A stretch of 10,637 nucleotides of DNA from Oscillospiraceae bacterium (GTDB lineage: Bacteria > Bacillota > Clostridia > Oscillospirales > Ruminococcaceae), in NCBI GenBank assembly GCA_017848155.1, contig JAGAKC010000177.1, positions 1 to 10,637 of the forward strand, read 5' to 3'. The notes under the pieces were generated by a model, which was given only the letters and a program-made list of their open reading frames with translations, had not been told where the DNA came from and searched no databases. Shown here in pieces: positions 1-5,712 of the stretch; position 1 is the stretch's first letter, and every line of letters begins with the position of its first letter. The translations under genes and the position numbers were made by a program.

Positions 1-11
1 ATGATGTTCAT
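1..11 (-). CDS. Start of an unidentified gene, cut by the window edge
   Basis: An ATG on the minus strand at 11-9 is followed by codons for Asn and Ile before the window ends. An AAGGG-type ribosome binding site lies at about 24-20, at normal spacing. It sits 28 bases downstream of the TM1266-family stop codon, so the two are probably co-transcribed. In hydrogenase-containing Clostridia the TM1266 gene often neighbours H-cluster maturation genes (hydE, hydF, hydG). Three codons are too few to identify this gene, so that identity is only a guess. Confidence 0.4.
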
Positions 12-39
12 TTTCTTTTGCCCTTTCTTTGTTCTTTTT

Positions 40-303
40 TTATACTTCAGAGCGGCTTTTTGAATAGACCGCTTTGGAGGTAACACCTTTAAGTCTGCCG
101 AGCTTTCCCGATAATGCGGATATAGCGTCAGCAGGAGCGTCCATGACGATATTGATGATATTAAGTCCACGCTCTCTGTAGGGTATGCCCATCCTGCCTA
201 TTATATATGTGTTATACTGATGAAGAATGGAGTTTACCTGTGATATGCTTTCGTCGCTGTCGATTATCATGGCGATAGTTGCAACACGTGTTTCGTTTTC
301 CAT
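40..303 (-). CDS. TM1266-family putative iron-only hydrogenase system regulator
   Basis: This 87-residue protein matches the small ACT-like TM1266 family, usually about 80-85 residues and annotated as a putative iron-only hydrogenase system regulator. The family signature is easy to see: a beta strand at residues 7-14 (VATIAMII), RMGIPYRERGLNIINIV at 37-53, and a C-terminal GVTSKAVYSKS stretch at 73-83. Family members sit beside [FeFe]-hydrogenase maturation genes. Their ligand and mechanism are not established. I chose the ATG at 303 because GAAAGGAG (316-309) lies five bases upstream and the protein then has family length. The longer reading frame from a GTG at 357 would translate through the terminator hairpin and has no ribosome binding site. 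Transcription comes from the consensus promoter at 489-461 through a structured leader, and probably continues into the gene starting at 11. Confidence 0.88.
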   Translation of the reverse strand: MENETRVATIAMIIDSDESISQVNSILHQYNTYIIGRMGIPYRERGLNIINIVMDAPADAISALSGKLGRLKGVTSKAVYSKSRSEV

Positions 304-325
304 GATAGCTCCTTTCTGTGAAATG

Positions 326-346
326 AAAAAAGCGCCGTTTGGCGCT
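326..346 (-). terminator. Intrinsic terminator inside the leader of the TM1266-family gene
   Basis: Read on the minus strand, AGCGCC (346-341) pairs perfectly with GGCGCT (336-331) around an AAAC loop. Six consecutive T (331-326) follow. The T run exists only on the minus strand, so the hairpin is directional. It lies downstream of the promoter and 23 bases upstream of the start codon, so it should stop transcription before the gene unless an upstream signal prevents it. Confidence 0.8.
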
Positions 347-454
347 GAAATATCCACGGGTGTTATAGCTTCCGCTTCAATGTATCTCGGCGTCAGGTAT
401 GGTCATATATCGGAGCGGCATTACGTCGGAGATATCCTTTCGGTCTGGTGCTCC
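326..454 (-). ncRNA. Candidate riboswitch or attenuator leader, class not recognised
   Basis: From the predicted start site near 454 the minus-strand transcript runs about 150 nt before the ATG at 303, and its last part is the terminator at 346-326. Possible helices in the first 110 nt are CCGCU (418-414) with AGCGG (376-372), and GGAG (454-451) with CUCC (431-428). The second is mutually exclusive with GGAGC (454-450) pairing to GCUCC (416-412). A GAAA tetraloop could be closed by CC/GG at 443-436. I saw no hallmark of the SAM, cobalamin, TPP, FMN, T-box, glycine, lysine or THF classes. I found no strong antiterminator by eye; only CGCC (392-389) could pair with GGCG of the terminator. Regulation is inferred from architecture, not from a matched family. 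Confidence 0.55.
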
Positions 455-460
455 TTGTTA

Positions 461-489
461 ATTATATAACATTATATGTGATTTGTCAA
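461..489 (-). promoter_or_regulatory. Consensus sigma-A promoter for the TM1266-family gene
   Basis: On the minus strand a perfect TTGACA (489-484) is followed by a 17-base spacer and a perfect TATAAT (466-461). The predicted start site is near 454, leaving a leader of about 150 nt. Such a strong promoter before a small regulator fits control by termination in the leader rather than by weak initiation. Confidence 0.88.
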
Positions 490-533
490 TAGTATAAGGA
501 AAATAAAAAAGTGAAAGAAAAATGAAAAAGGGG
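490..533. promoter_or_regulatory. A-rich purine tract between two divergent promoters
   Basis: Between the two -35 boxes lie 44 bases that on the plus strand are almost only A and G, with several A runs and a closing GGGG at 530-533. A/T-rich DNA just upstream of -35 boxes is typical of UP elements that bind the RNA polymerase alpha subunit, so the tract could help both promoters. No inverted repeat suggesting a specific repressor site was seen. The role is inferred from position and composition. Confidence 0.35.
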
Positions 534-562
534 TTGACAAAAATGCTGCATTGTGGTATAAT
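534..562 (+). promoter_or_regulatory. Consensus sigma-A promoter for the tRNA genes
   Basis: A perfect TTGACA (534-539), a 17-base spacer and a perfect TATAAT (557-562) precede tRNA-Thr. Transcription should begin near 569-570, leaving only about seven bases before the mature tRNA 5' end at 577. This strength is usual for stable RNA genes. Confidence 0.92.
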
Positions 563-576
563 ATCATCGTTGCGAT

Positions 577-652
577 GCTGCTATGGCTCAGTCGGTAGAG
601 CACATCCTTGGTAAGGATGAGGTCATCGGTTCGATTCCGATTAGCAGCTCCA
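577..652 (+). tRNA. tRNA-Thr, anticodon GGT
   Basis: A complete cloverleaf is visible. The acceptor arm GCTGCTA (577-583) pairs with TAGCAGC (642-648). A D arm follows at about 585-601. The anticodon stem CATCC (603-607) pairs with GGATG (615-619). The seven-base loop TTGGTAA carries GGT at 610-612, which reads ACC and ACU. The T arm ATCGG/CCGAT encloses TTCGATT. The discriminator is T649 and the CCA end is encoded at 650-652. Confidence 0.97.
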
Positions 653-653
653 G

Positions 654-682
654 AAAAAGCGTTCCGATCGGGGCGCTTTTTT
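654..682 (+). terminator. Terminator-like hairpin between the two tRNA genes
   Basis: A run of five A plus GCGTTCC (654-665) pairs with GGGGCGC plus T residues (670-681) around a GATC loop. The stem has about 12 pairs, two of them G-U. Six T follow at 677-682. It looks like an efficient intrinsic terminator, but tRNA-Ser begins only six bases later with no room for its own promoter. It must therefore be read through at some rate, or act as a processing structure. Confidence 0.7.
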
Positions 683-687
683 AAAAC

Positions 688-776
688 GGAGAGGTATCGA
701 AGTGGTCATAACGAGGCGGTCTTGAAAACCGTTTGGGGGCAACCCCACAAGGGTTCGAATCCCTTCCTCTCCGCCA
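688..776 (+). tRNA. tRNA-Ser, anticodon TGA
   Basis: The acceptor arm GGAGAGG (688-694) pairs with CCTCTCC (766-772). The anticodon stem GCGGT/ACCGT encloses the loop CTTGAAA, with TGA at 723-725, which reads UCA. The long class II variable arm expected for serine (TTGGGGGCAACCCCACAA region, about 733-750) is present. The T loop is GTTCGAATC-like at 753-761. The discriminator is G773 and CCA is encoded at 774-776. It is probably co-transcribed with tRNA-Thr through the intervening hairpin. Confidence 0.96.
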
Positions 777-780
777 GATG

Positions 781-819
781 AAAAGCCTGATCTGTCTGTA
801 AGACATATCAGGCTTTTTT
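781..819 (+). terminator. Intrinsic terminator after tRNA-Ser
   Basis: AAAAGCCTGAT (781-791) pairs with ATCAGGCTTTT (807-817). An inner TGTCT/AGACA helix closes a three-base loop, with one C/T mismatch between the helices. Six T occur at 814-819. The stem has about 16 pairs and should end the tRNA transcript. The next gene starts only 25 bases beyond. Confidence 0.93.
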
Positions 820-843
820 GTAATATTCTGCTTAGGCGGTGAT

Positions 844-1671
844 ATGGTGTTCGGGGCAGTTTACGGTGATGTTATAGGTTCGTATTATGAAGCTCACTGT
901 ACAAAGGATGCGGATTTTGAATTCCATAAAGAGAGTACTTTTACAGATGACAGTGTACTTACTGCCGCTGTCTGTAGGGCGATATTGAATGATCGTTCGG
1001 AGATATCGGTATTTGGAGTTGCTTCACGTGCAAAGGAGTACGCTTCACAGTACCGTCAGTATTACTCGTACCATCCGCACGCAGGCTTTGGCAGCATGTT
1101 TGCTGCTTGGGCAAGGGACCCTTACGCAGGAAACGTGCACAGCTACGGCAACGGCGCAGCTATGCGTGTCGTCCCTGTAGGCTATGCCTATTCCACGTTG
1201 GAACAGACCCTTTTGCAGGCTAAAGCAAGCTGCATAGCAACTCACGATCATCGTGAAGCTATCATCGGCACACAGGCTGTTGCGGCTGCGGTATTCCTTG
1301 CAAGGAGCGGCGAAAACAAGGACTCCATAAGAGCATTTCTCGAGAAAAAGTTCAGATATGAACTATCTGTTCCGATAGCTGACATCAGGGCATCTCATGT
1401 GTTTGACAGCAGGACGTCATACAGTGTTCCGCCTGCAATTATCGCATTTCTGCAGTCGTCCGACTATGAAAGTGCGGTGAGAAACGCTGTTTCGCTGGGC
1501 GGTGACGCTGACACACAGGCTTGTATTGCAGGAGGGATAGCTGAGGCGTATTACAAAGAGATACCCGATCATATCAGACGCTTCTGCGATATGAGGGTGG
1601 ACAGCTCCATAAGGTCTGTCCTGAATGAATTTTACGAGCAGATTGTATACGGGAGGAAAAATGAACGATAA
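844..1671 (+). CDS. ADP-ribosylglycohydrolase family protein (DraG/ARH-like)
   Basis: This 275-residue protein fits the ADP-ribosylglycohydrolase family, cytosolic enzymes that use a two-metal site to remove ADP-ribose from proteins or other acceptors. The family signatures appear in order: GAVYGDVIGSYYE at 4-16; TFTDDS at 32-37, where T34, D35 and D36 are expected Mg ligands; GNGAAMR at 102-108; THDHREA at 133-139; and GGDADTQA at 219-226, with D221, D223 and T224 as the second ligand set. All expected ligand motifs are intact, so it should be active. The substrate is unknown. The ATG at 844 aligns with the usual family N terminus, but its ribosome binding site is weak (AGGCGG near 834-839). 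No convincing promoter lies between the terminator at 819 and the start, so transcription may come from tRNA read-through or a poor TAATAT at 821-826. Its end overlaps the next gene. Confidence 0.9.
   Translation: MVFGAVYGDVIGSYYEAHCTKDADFEFHKESTFTDDSVLTAAVCRAILNDRSEISVFGVASRAKEYASQYRQYYSYHPHAGFGSMFAAWARDPYAGNVHSYGNGAAMRVVPVGYAYSTLEQTLLQAKASCIATHDHREAIIGTQAVAAAVFLARSGENKDSIRAFLEKKFRYELSVPIADIRASHVFDSRTSYSVPPAIIAFLQSSDYESAVRNAVSLGGDADTQACIAGGIAEAYYKEIPDHIRRFCDMRVDSSIRSVLNEFYEQIVYGRKNER
1652..1656 (+). promoter_or_regulatory. Ribosome binding site fixing the DUF6125-like start
   Basis: GGAGG lies four bases before ATG 1661, within the last codons of the upstream hydrolase gene. It supports 1661 rather than the upstream in-frame ATG at 1625. 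Confidence 0.75.
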
Positions 1672-2179
1672 CGGGATACTGTCATCATTTTCTAAAGAGG
1701 AGCTTATAGAGCTTGTCGGAATATATTCCAAAAACTGGCTTGCAATGGACGGAGTGTGGTTTCAGTCTGTGGAGCAGAAGCTGGGCATGGACGAGGCTAT
1801 GTACCATGATGCAGAAGCATGGCGGAGATTCACGGTAATCGAAGCAAAGCGAATTAAAGAGTTTCTGCATCTGCCCGACAATTCGGGCGTTGAGGGACTT
1901 GCAAAGGCGCTGAAGCTGCGCTTTTACGCTAATATCAATAAGGATAAGATCGAGATAGACGGAAATGTTCTTACATACACTGCGGTGGATTGCCGTGTAC
2001 AGACAGCACGCAGAAGAAAGGGCATGGAGCTTCACCCGTGCCGTTCTGTCGGGATCATCGAATACACAGGCTTTGCAAAGACCATCGACGAGCGCTTCAC
2101 CTGCGAGTGCGTCAGCTGCTATCCCGAAATAACCGATGATACCTGCTGCTGCAAATGGAGATTCACTCTTAATACCTGA
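1661..2179 (+). CDS. Cysteine-rich DUF6125-like protein
   Basis: This 172-residue soluble protein resembles the uncharacterised DUF6125 family of Clostridia, as far as I can tell from memory of its pattern. The N-terminal half is helical (WFQSVEQKLG at 33-42, EAWRRFTVIEAKRIKEFL at 52-69). The C-terminal half has the conserved string CRVQTARRRKG (111-121), HPCRSVG (125-131), EYTGFAKTIDERF (134-146) and a CECVSC segment (148-153), ending in CCCKWRF (162-168). Eight cysteines lie in the last 62 residues, suggesting metal or cofactor binding, but nothing shows which. I chose ATG 1661 because GGAGG at 1652-1656 lies just upstream; the in-frame ATG at 1625 has no such site. The start lies 11 bases inside the ADP-ribosylglycohydrolase gene, so the pair is probably translationally coupled. 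The function is unknown. Confidence 0.75.
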   Translation: MNDNGILSSFSKEELIELVGIYSKNWLAMDGVWFQSVEQKLGMDEAMYHDAEAWRRFTVIEAKRIKEFLHLPDNSGVEGLAKALKLRFYANINKDKIEIDGNVLTYTAVDCRVQTARRRKGMELHPCRSVGIIEYTGFAKTIDERFTCECVSCYPEITDDTCCCKWRFTLNT

Positions 2180-2183
2180 TCTT

Positions 2184-2208
2184 AAACGTCCCATCAGGGG
2201 CGTTTTTT
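2184..2208 (+). terminator. Intrinsic terminator after the hydrolase/DUF6125 pair
   Basis: AAACGTCCC (2184-2192) pairs with GGGGCGTTT (2197-2205) around an ATCA loop, with one U-G pair. T residues continue to 2208. It begins five bases after the stop codon and ends the two-gene unit. Confidence 0.92.
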
Positions 2209-2258
2209 CATGCTATGGTTTAGCTGTATGAATATTTTAACAATTTACAAATAATATC

Positions 2259-2287
2259 TTGTAATTTGCCGAACAGTATGCTAAAAT
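2259..2287 (+). promoter_or_regulatory. Probable promoter of the seven-gene run
   Basis: TTGTAA (2259-2264), a 17-base spacer and TAAAAT (2282-2287) form a moderate sigma-A-like promoter in AT-rich DNA after the terminator at 2208. The start would be near 2294, about 30 bases before the first gene. An alternative reading with TTGCCG (2266-2271) and TATAAA (2287-2292) has a short 15-base spacer and is less likely. The leader is too short for a riboswitch. Confidence 0.55.
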
Positions 2288-2323
2288 ATAAACTGTGAAA
2301 TTCTGCAAAAGAGAGGATAAAAC

Positions 2324-2491
2324 ATGGAACCACATGATTATGAAGTGATAAAGATAGAAGGCGAATATGCCACACTAAAGGAAACAGACAGCGGTGATGA
2401 GCTTTTTATTGCGCTGTTTCTGCTGCCTGACGGGGTGGATATCGGCACAAAGCTGCATTATGAGGCTCTCACATATGAGATAACAGGGTAA
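2324..2491 (+). CDS. Small 55-residue protein of unknown function
   Basis: A 55-residue open frame starts at an ATG with AGAGAGG (2309-2315) at good spacing. The protein is acidic and looks like a compact beta fold: a VIKIEGEYATLKETDSGDE segment at residues 8-26, hydrophobic LFIALFLLP at 27-35, then GTKLHYEALTYEI at 41-53. This layout (a strand saying what the gene stores, a polar turn, then a strand ending in LHYE..TYEI) resembles small DUF3006-like or other beta-barrel proteins seen in Clostridia, but I cannot place it in a named family. There is no signal peptide or membrane helix. It is 13 bases upstream of the EamA-like gene and probably first in that operon. The well-formed ribosome binding site, the promoter upstream and the tight spacing are why I consider it real. 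Confidence 0.7.
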   Translation: MEPHDYEVIKIEGEYATLKETDSGDELFIALFLLPDGVDIGTKLHYEALTYEITG

Positions 2492-2504
2492 GGGGGCAGC
2501 TCAG

Positions 2505-3362
2505 ATGGCACTTATGCTTCTTGTTGTCACGTGCTACACGATATGCTCGCTCAGTGACAAATACGCTGTTGCAAAGCTGAAATTCGACGGAAATACGCTG
2601 ACATTTCTGATGGCGGCAGCGACCTCGCTGCTGATGCTGTTTTACCTGCCGTTTGACAGCAGGACATTCGTTTTCAGCTGGCAGGCGTTTGCGGCTATCC
2701 TTCTGATGGCAACGTCAAAGATGCTGGAATTCCAGCTCGCCGCAGTCATCCTTAAGGAGATGTCTGCTTTTGAGCTTAAGGCATGGCTCGGAGTTACGGT
2801 ATTCCTGTCCTACACCACCGACCTTATCAGAAAAGTATCGGAGCTTGGTATAAATACGATATGGAAATTCGGTTTTATAGCCGTAGCTGCGGTCGGACTT
2901 TTCATGATAGCAAGGTCAGGCGGAAAGAAGATAGACTATAAAAAGATAGCCTTGCCGCTTGTAGGATATCTGCTGGTGAAGTTCGGATACGGACTTATCG
3001 TTACGTTTTTCTGCAGCGACAGCGCTACCACAAAATGCTACATATCCCCGACAATGTCACTTTTTGCGGCACTTGTACTGCTGTCTGTAGTGCTTGCGCC
3101 AAAGGTGCATCCCATAAAGCTGTTCAAGGAAAAGACAAAGGGTGCGATGTTCGTTTCCGTGACGAAGATACCGAACGTTATCGGACTTGTGTGCGAGAAT
3201 ATCGTTGCCGCACAGAGTATGGCGAATTACTCGTTTATCCAGCCTATGATACTTGTTGCGCTGTTCTTCATCGGACTTATAAGACGTGAGGAATGTACGG
3301 CGCTGAACATTATCGGCGGCTTTGTCTGCATTGCAGGCATAGTAGGTTTTCAGTTGATATAA
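2505..3362 (+). CDS. EamA/DMT-like multispanning membrane protein
   Basis: This 285-residue protein is almost entirely hydrophobic helices, about ten by eye. They fall near residues 1-15, 31-50, 58-83, 92-106, 121-137, 147-170, 180-197, 213-231, 241-259 and 266-285. The length, the helix count and the ending QPMILVALFFIGLI...ALNIIGGFVCIAGIVGF fit the drug/metabolite transporter superfamily, whose EamA proteins export amino acids, metabolites or drugs across the inner membrane. In that family the last two helices have this look, with a Pro in helix nine and Gly-rich helix ten. The two-repeat pattern is divergent, so the family call is moderate and the substrate cannot be named. The start is supported by AGGGGG at 2491-2496. 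The gene lies 13 bases after the small protein and 37 before the MATE gene. Confidence 0.68.
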   Translation: MALMLLVVTCYTICSLSDKYAVAKLKFDGNTLTFLMAAATSLLMLFYLPFDSRTFVFSWQAFAAILLMATSKMLEFQLAAVILKEMSAFELKAWLGVTVFLSYTTDLIRKVSELGINTIWKFGFIAVAAVGLFMIARSGGKKIDYKKIALPLVGYLLVKFGYGLIVTFFCSDSATTKCYISPTMSLFAALVLLSVVLAPKVHPIKLFKEKTKGAMFVSVTKIPNVIGLVCENIVAAQSMANYSFIQPMILVALFFIGLIRREECTALNIIGGFVCIAGIVGFQLI

Positions 3363-3399
3363 AAAAATATAGAATACAGATAAATACAGGTGGAACAAA

Positions 3400-4746
3400 A
3401 TGAAAGATCTTACAAAGGGTAGTCCGATAAGGCTCATCCTGCTGTTTGCTTTGCCGATACTTCTCGGAAGCGTTTTTCAGCAGGCATACAGCTTTACGGA
3501 TACCATTATAATCGGACAGCAGCTCGGAAAGGATTCGATAGCGGCTGTCGGCTCTACGGCATCGGTAGTATCACTGATGTTCAATATCATAAACGGCATG
3601 GTCACAGGCTTTGCGATAATCGTAGCAAGGAATTTCGGCGCTGGCGACCATAACGAGATGCGCCGCACAATTGCACGTATGATGACCTTTGCGGGAGCGG
3701 CTGCAGCGGTCATAATCGTAGCGATAATGCTGTTTGTGACTCCGCTGCTGACGCTGCTTGACACTCCTGCGACCATCTTTGAGGAGGCTAAGACATATCT
3801 TCTGATAGTTGCGGGCGGACTTGTTGTGACGCTGATATACAATCTTGAAGCAGGTATACTGAGAGCGGTCGGCGACAGTGTGATACCGCTTGTGATACTG
3901 GTCATCTCCGCTGTGCTGAATATAGTTCTCGACCTGCTGTTTGTATGTGTGTTTAAGTGGGGAGTATCGGGCGCTGCGTTTGCAACTGTTCTTGCACAGT
4001 TCATATCGGCGGTGGTGTGCTTTATATATCTCATGAAGCGCAGACCGTTCCTGAAGATCAGGGGAGCTGATTTTGTATTCACGAAGGAAACGACGAATGA
4101 GCTTCTCAGTGCAGGTCTTGGTATGGCGCTGATGTATTCGATAGTGGATATCGGTTCGATAGTGCTACAGAACGGCATAAACGGTATGGGCGAGGATATA
4201 ATCGCAGCTCATACAGCGGCAAGAAAGATAATCGGTCTGATGTTCATGCCTTTTTCGGCGATAAGTGCAACTATGGTGACATATTGCAGCCAGAATCTCG
4301 GCGCAGGAAAGTATCTCAGGATAAAGCGTGGAATACGTGACGGTATGCTGATAGCCTTTGGCTGGTCGACTGTCGCTATGGGACTTATATACCTGTGCGG
4401 CGGCTTTCTTGTGTGGCTGATACTTCCTGAAGCGGAAGCGCATATCACTGACACGGCGCTTGAGTACCTCAGGGTGAATGTGCTGTTCTTCTATCCTCTT
4501 GCTGTACTCCTCGGAGTGCGTGCGTCGCTGCAGGGACTCGGACGGAGCCTTGTTCCGATAATAGCAAGCGGAATAGAGCTTGTGTGGAAGGTGCTGACGG
4601 TGTTCATCATGATACCGTGGCTCGGATATTTCGGAGTGATTCTCTCAGAGCCGATAATATGGACGATATGCGGTATACTTATCGGCATTATAGCAATTCT
4701 GACGCTGCGTTCGTTTCCGCAGAAGGATATGGACGGACCCATCTGA
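3400..4746 (+). CDS. MATE family efflux transporter
   Basis: This 448-residue protein has the usual length and about 12 membrane helices of MATE exporters, which expel cationic drugs or metabolites using a Na+ or H+ gradient. The first repeat opens with PILLGSVFQQAYSFTDTIIIG (residues 19-39), where Pro19 and Asp34 sit at the expected helix-one positions. It continues with IAAVG (47-51), VARNFGAGD (75-83), ILRAVGDSVIP (153-163) and NIVLDLLFV (174-182). The second repeat begins near residue 225 with LLSAGLGMALMYSIVDIGSIVLQNGING-like sequence and repeats the same plan. All of this fits a complete, functional transporter. The substrate cannot be deduced. AGGTGG at 3388-3393 is the ribosome binding site. 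There is no terminator on either side, and the MoxR gene follows after 12 bases, so it is probably co-transcribed. Confidence 0.93.
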   Translation: MKDLTKGSPIRLILLFALPILLGSVFQQAYSFTDTIIIGQQLGKDSIAAVGSTASVVSLMFNIINGMVTGFAIIVARNFGAGDHNEMRRTIARMMTFAGAAAAVIIVAIMLFVTPLLTLLDTPATIFEEAKTYLLIVAGGLVVTLIYNLEAGILRAVGDSVIPLVILVISAVLNIVLDLLFVCVFKWGVSGAAFATVLAQFISAVVCFIYLMKRRPFLKIRGADFVFTKETTNELLSAGLGMALMYSIVDIGSIVLQNGINGMGEDIIAAHTAARKIIGLMFMPFSAISATMVTYCSQNLGAGKYLRIKRGIRDGMLIAFGWSTVAMGLIYLCGGFLVWLILPEAEAHITDTALEYLRVNVLFFYPLAVLLGVRASLQGLGRSLVPIIASGIELVWKVLTVFIMIPWLGYFGVILSEPIIWTICGILIGIIAILTLRSFPQKDMDGPI

Positions 4747-4758
4747 AAGGAATAGGAT

Positions 4759-5706
4759 ATGATAAAAAATATTTCTGTTAGACTTACTGAAAACATCGCA
4801 AAGGTGATAAAGGGAAAGGACGAGGAGATACGTCTGGTCGTGGGAGCCTTTCTTGCAGGCGGACATGTTCTGCTTGAGGATGTTCCGGGTACAGGAAAGA
4901 CGATGCTCGCACGCTCACTTGCGAGGTCTGTGGACTGCGGTTTCAGACGTATACAGTTTACGCCCGACCTGCTTCCGACAGATATTACAGGCATCAATTT
5001 CTATAATATGAAGCAGCAGGAGTTCGAGCTTAGAAAAGGCCCTGTTTTTACAAATGTGGTCCTTGCGGACGAGATAAACCGTGCAACTCCGCGTACCCAG
5101 TCCGCACTTCTCGAATGTATGGAGGAGCGACAGACCACCATCGACGGAGAGAGCCTTCGCATGGAGCGTCCGTTTTTTGTAATTGCTACCCAGAATCCTA
5201 CCGAAACATCAGGAACATATCCTCTCCCCGAAGCGCAGCTTGACCGATTCATGATAAGGGTAACTCTCGGCTATCCCTCCAGAAACGAGGAGATAGACGT
5301 AATAATGAACGGACGTTCGTTCAGTGCTGTGGAAGAGCTTGCTTCCGTCTGCACAGCGGAGGAGATAGTTTCCGCCCAGCATCAGCTCGACAGCTGCAAG
5401 ACGGGCGAGGCGGTATGCGGCTATATCGCAGACATTGCGGCTGCCACAAGAAGCCATGCGGCGGTAAAGCTTGGTCTTAGTACAAGAGGTGCCGTAGCGC
5501 TTAAGCGTATGTCGGCTGCACTTGCGATGATGTCAGGCAGGGACTACATAATGCCGCAGGACGTACAGCAGGCTGCGCCGTATGTTATACGACACAGGCT
5601 CGTGTGCCGTGGATATTCTCTTTCGGGCGGCATCGACCGCACCTCCGAAGAGGTGATACGTCAGGTGCTGGACAGTGTTCCTGTCCCCACAGAGAGCATC
5701 GGATAA
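4759..5706 (+). CDS. MoxR-family AAA+ ATPase
   Basis: This 315-residue ATPase has the full MoxR set: Walker A DVPGTGKT at 41-48, Walker B VVLADEINRA at 100-109 with D104 and E105, a sensor 1 ATQNP at 143-147, an LDRF arginine-finger region at 161-164, and a C-terminal lid with the LSTRG sensor 2 around 240-244. MoxR proteins are cytosolic hexameric ATPases thought to act as chaperones that assemble or activate protein complexes, often with a DUF58 partner. Here the DUF58 gene follows immediately, with a DUF4129-like membrane protein next, giving the standard module. The target complex is unknown. The start is supported by AAAGGA at 4745-4750. The sensor 2 motif is GLSTRG rather than the commoner GASPRA, a small divergence. 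Confidence 0.94.
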   Translation: MIKNISVRLTENIAKVIKGKDEEIRLVVGAFLAGGHVLLEDVPGTGKTMLARSLARSVDCGFRRIQFTPDLLPTDITGINFYNMKQQEFELRKGPVFTNVVLADEINRATPRTQSALLECMEERQTTIDGESLRMERPFFVIATQNPTETSGTYPLPEAQLDRFMIRVTLGYPSRNEEIDVIMNGRSFSAVEELASVCTAEEIVSAQHQLDSCKTGEAVCGYIADIAAATRSHAAVKLGLSTRGAVALKRMSAALAMMSGRDYIMPQDVQQAAPYVIRHRLVCRGYSLSGGIDRTSEEVIRQVLDSVPVPTESIG

Positions 5707-5712
5707 CGTAAT

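Noticed and set aside
304..357. An N-terminal extension of the TM1266-family protein from a GTG at 357
   Set aside because: It would translate through the terminator hairpin, lacks a ribosome binding site and exceeds family length.
227..469. An 80-codon plus-strand open frame over the TM1266-family gene and its leader
   Set aside because: It is antisense to a recognised gene and leader, and has no homology-like features.
577..776. A tRNA attachment site for an integrated element
   Set aside because: I saw no integrase gene and no direct repeat of a tRNA 3' end elsewhere in the window.
821..826. TAATAT as a -10 box for the ADP-ribosylglycohydrolase gene
   Set aside because: The bases at the -35 position (GTAAGA) do not resemble a -35 box, so I cannot support a promoter.
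2288..2323. A riboswitch before the seven-gene run, as expected for methionine or B12 genes
   Set aside because: The leader is only about 30-36 bases and contains no S-box, T-box or B12-box motif.
3354..3382. A possible promoter before the MATE gene (TTGATA at 3354-3359)
   Set aside because: No -10 box lies at 16-18 bases; the only candidates need spacers of 15 or 21 and match poorly.
3477..4178. A 233-codon open frame on the minus strand inside the MATE gene
   Set aside because: It is the antisense shadow of a clear MATE gene, has low-complexity Ser/Thr/Ile composition and no ribosome binding site.
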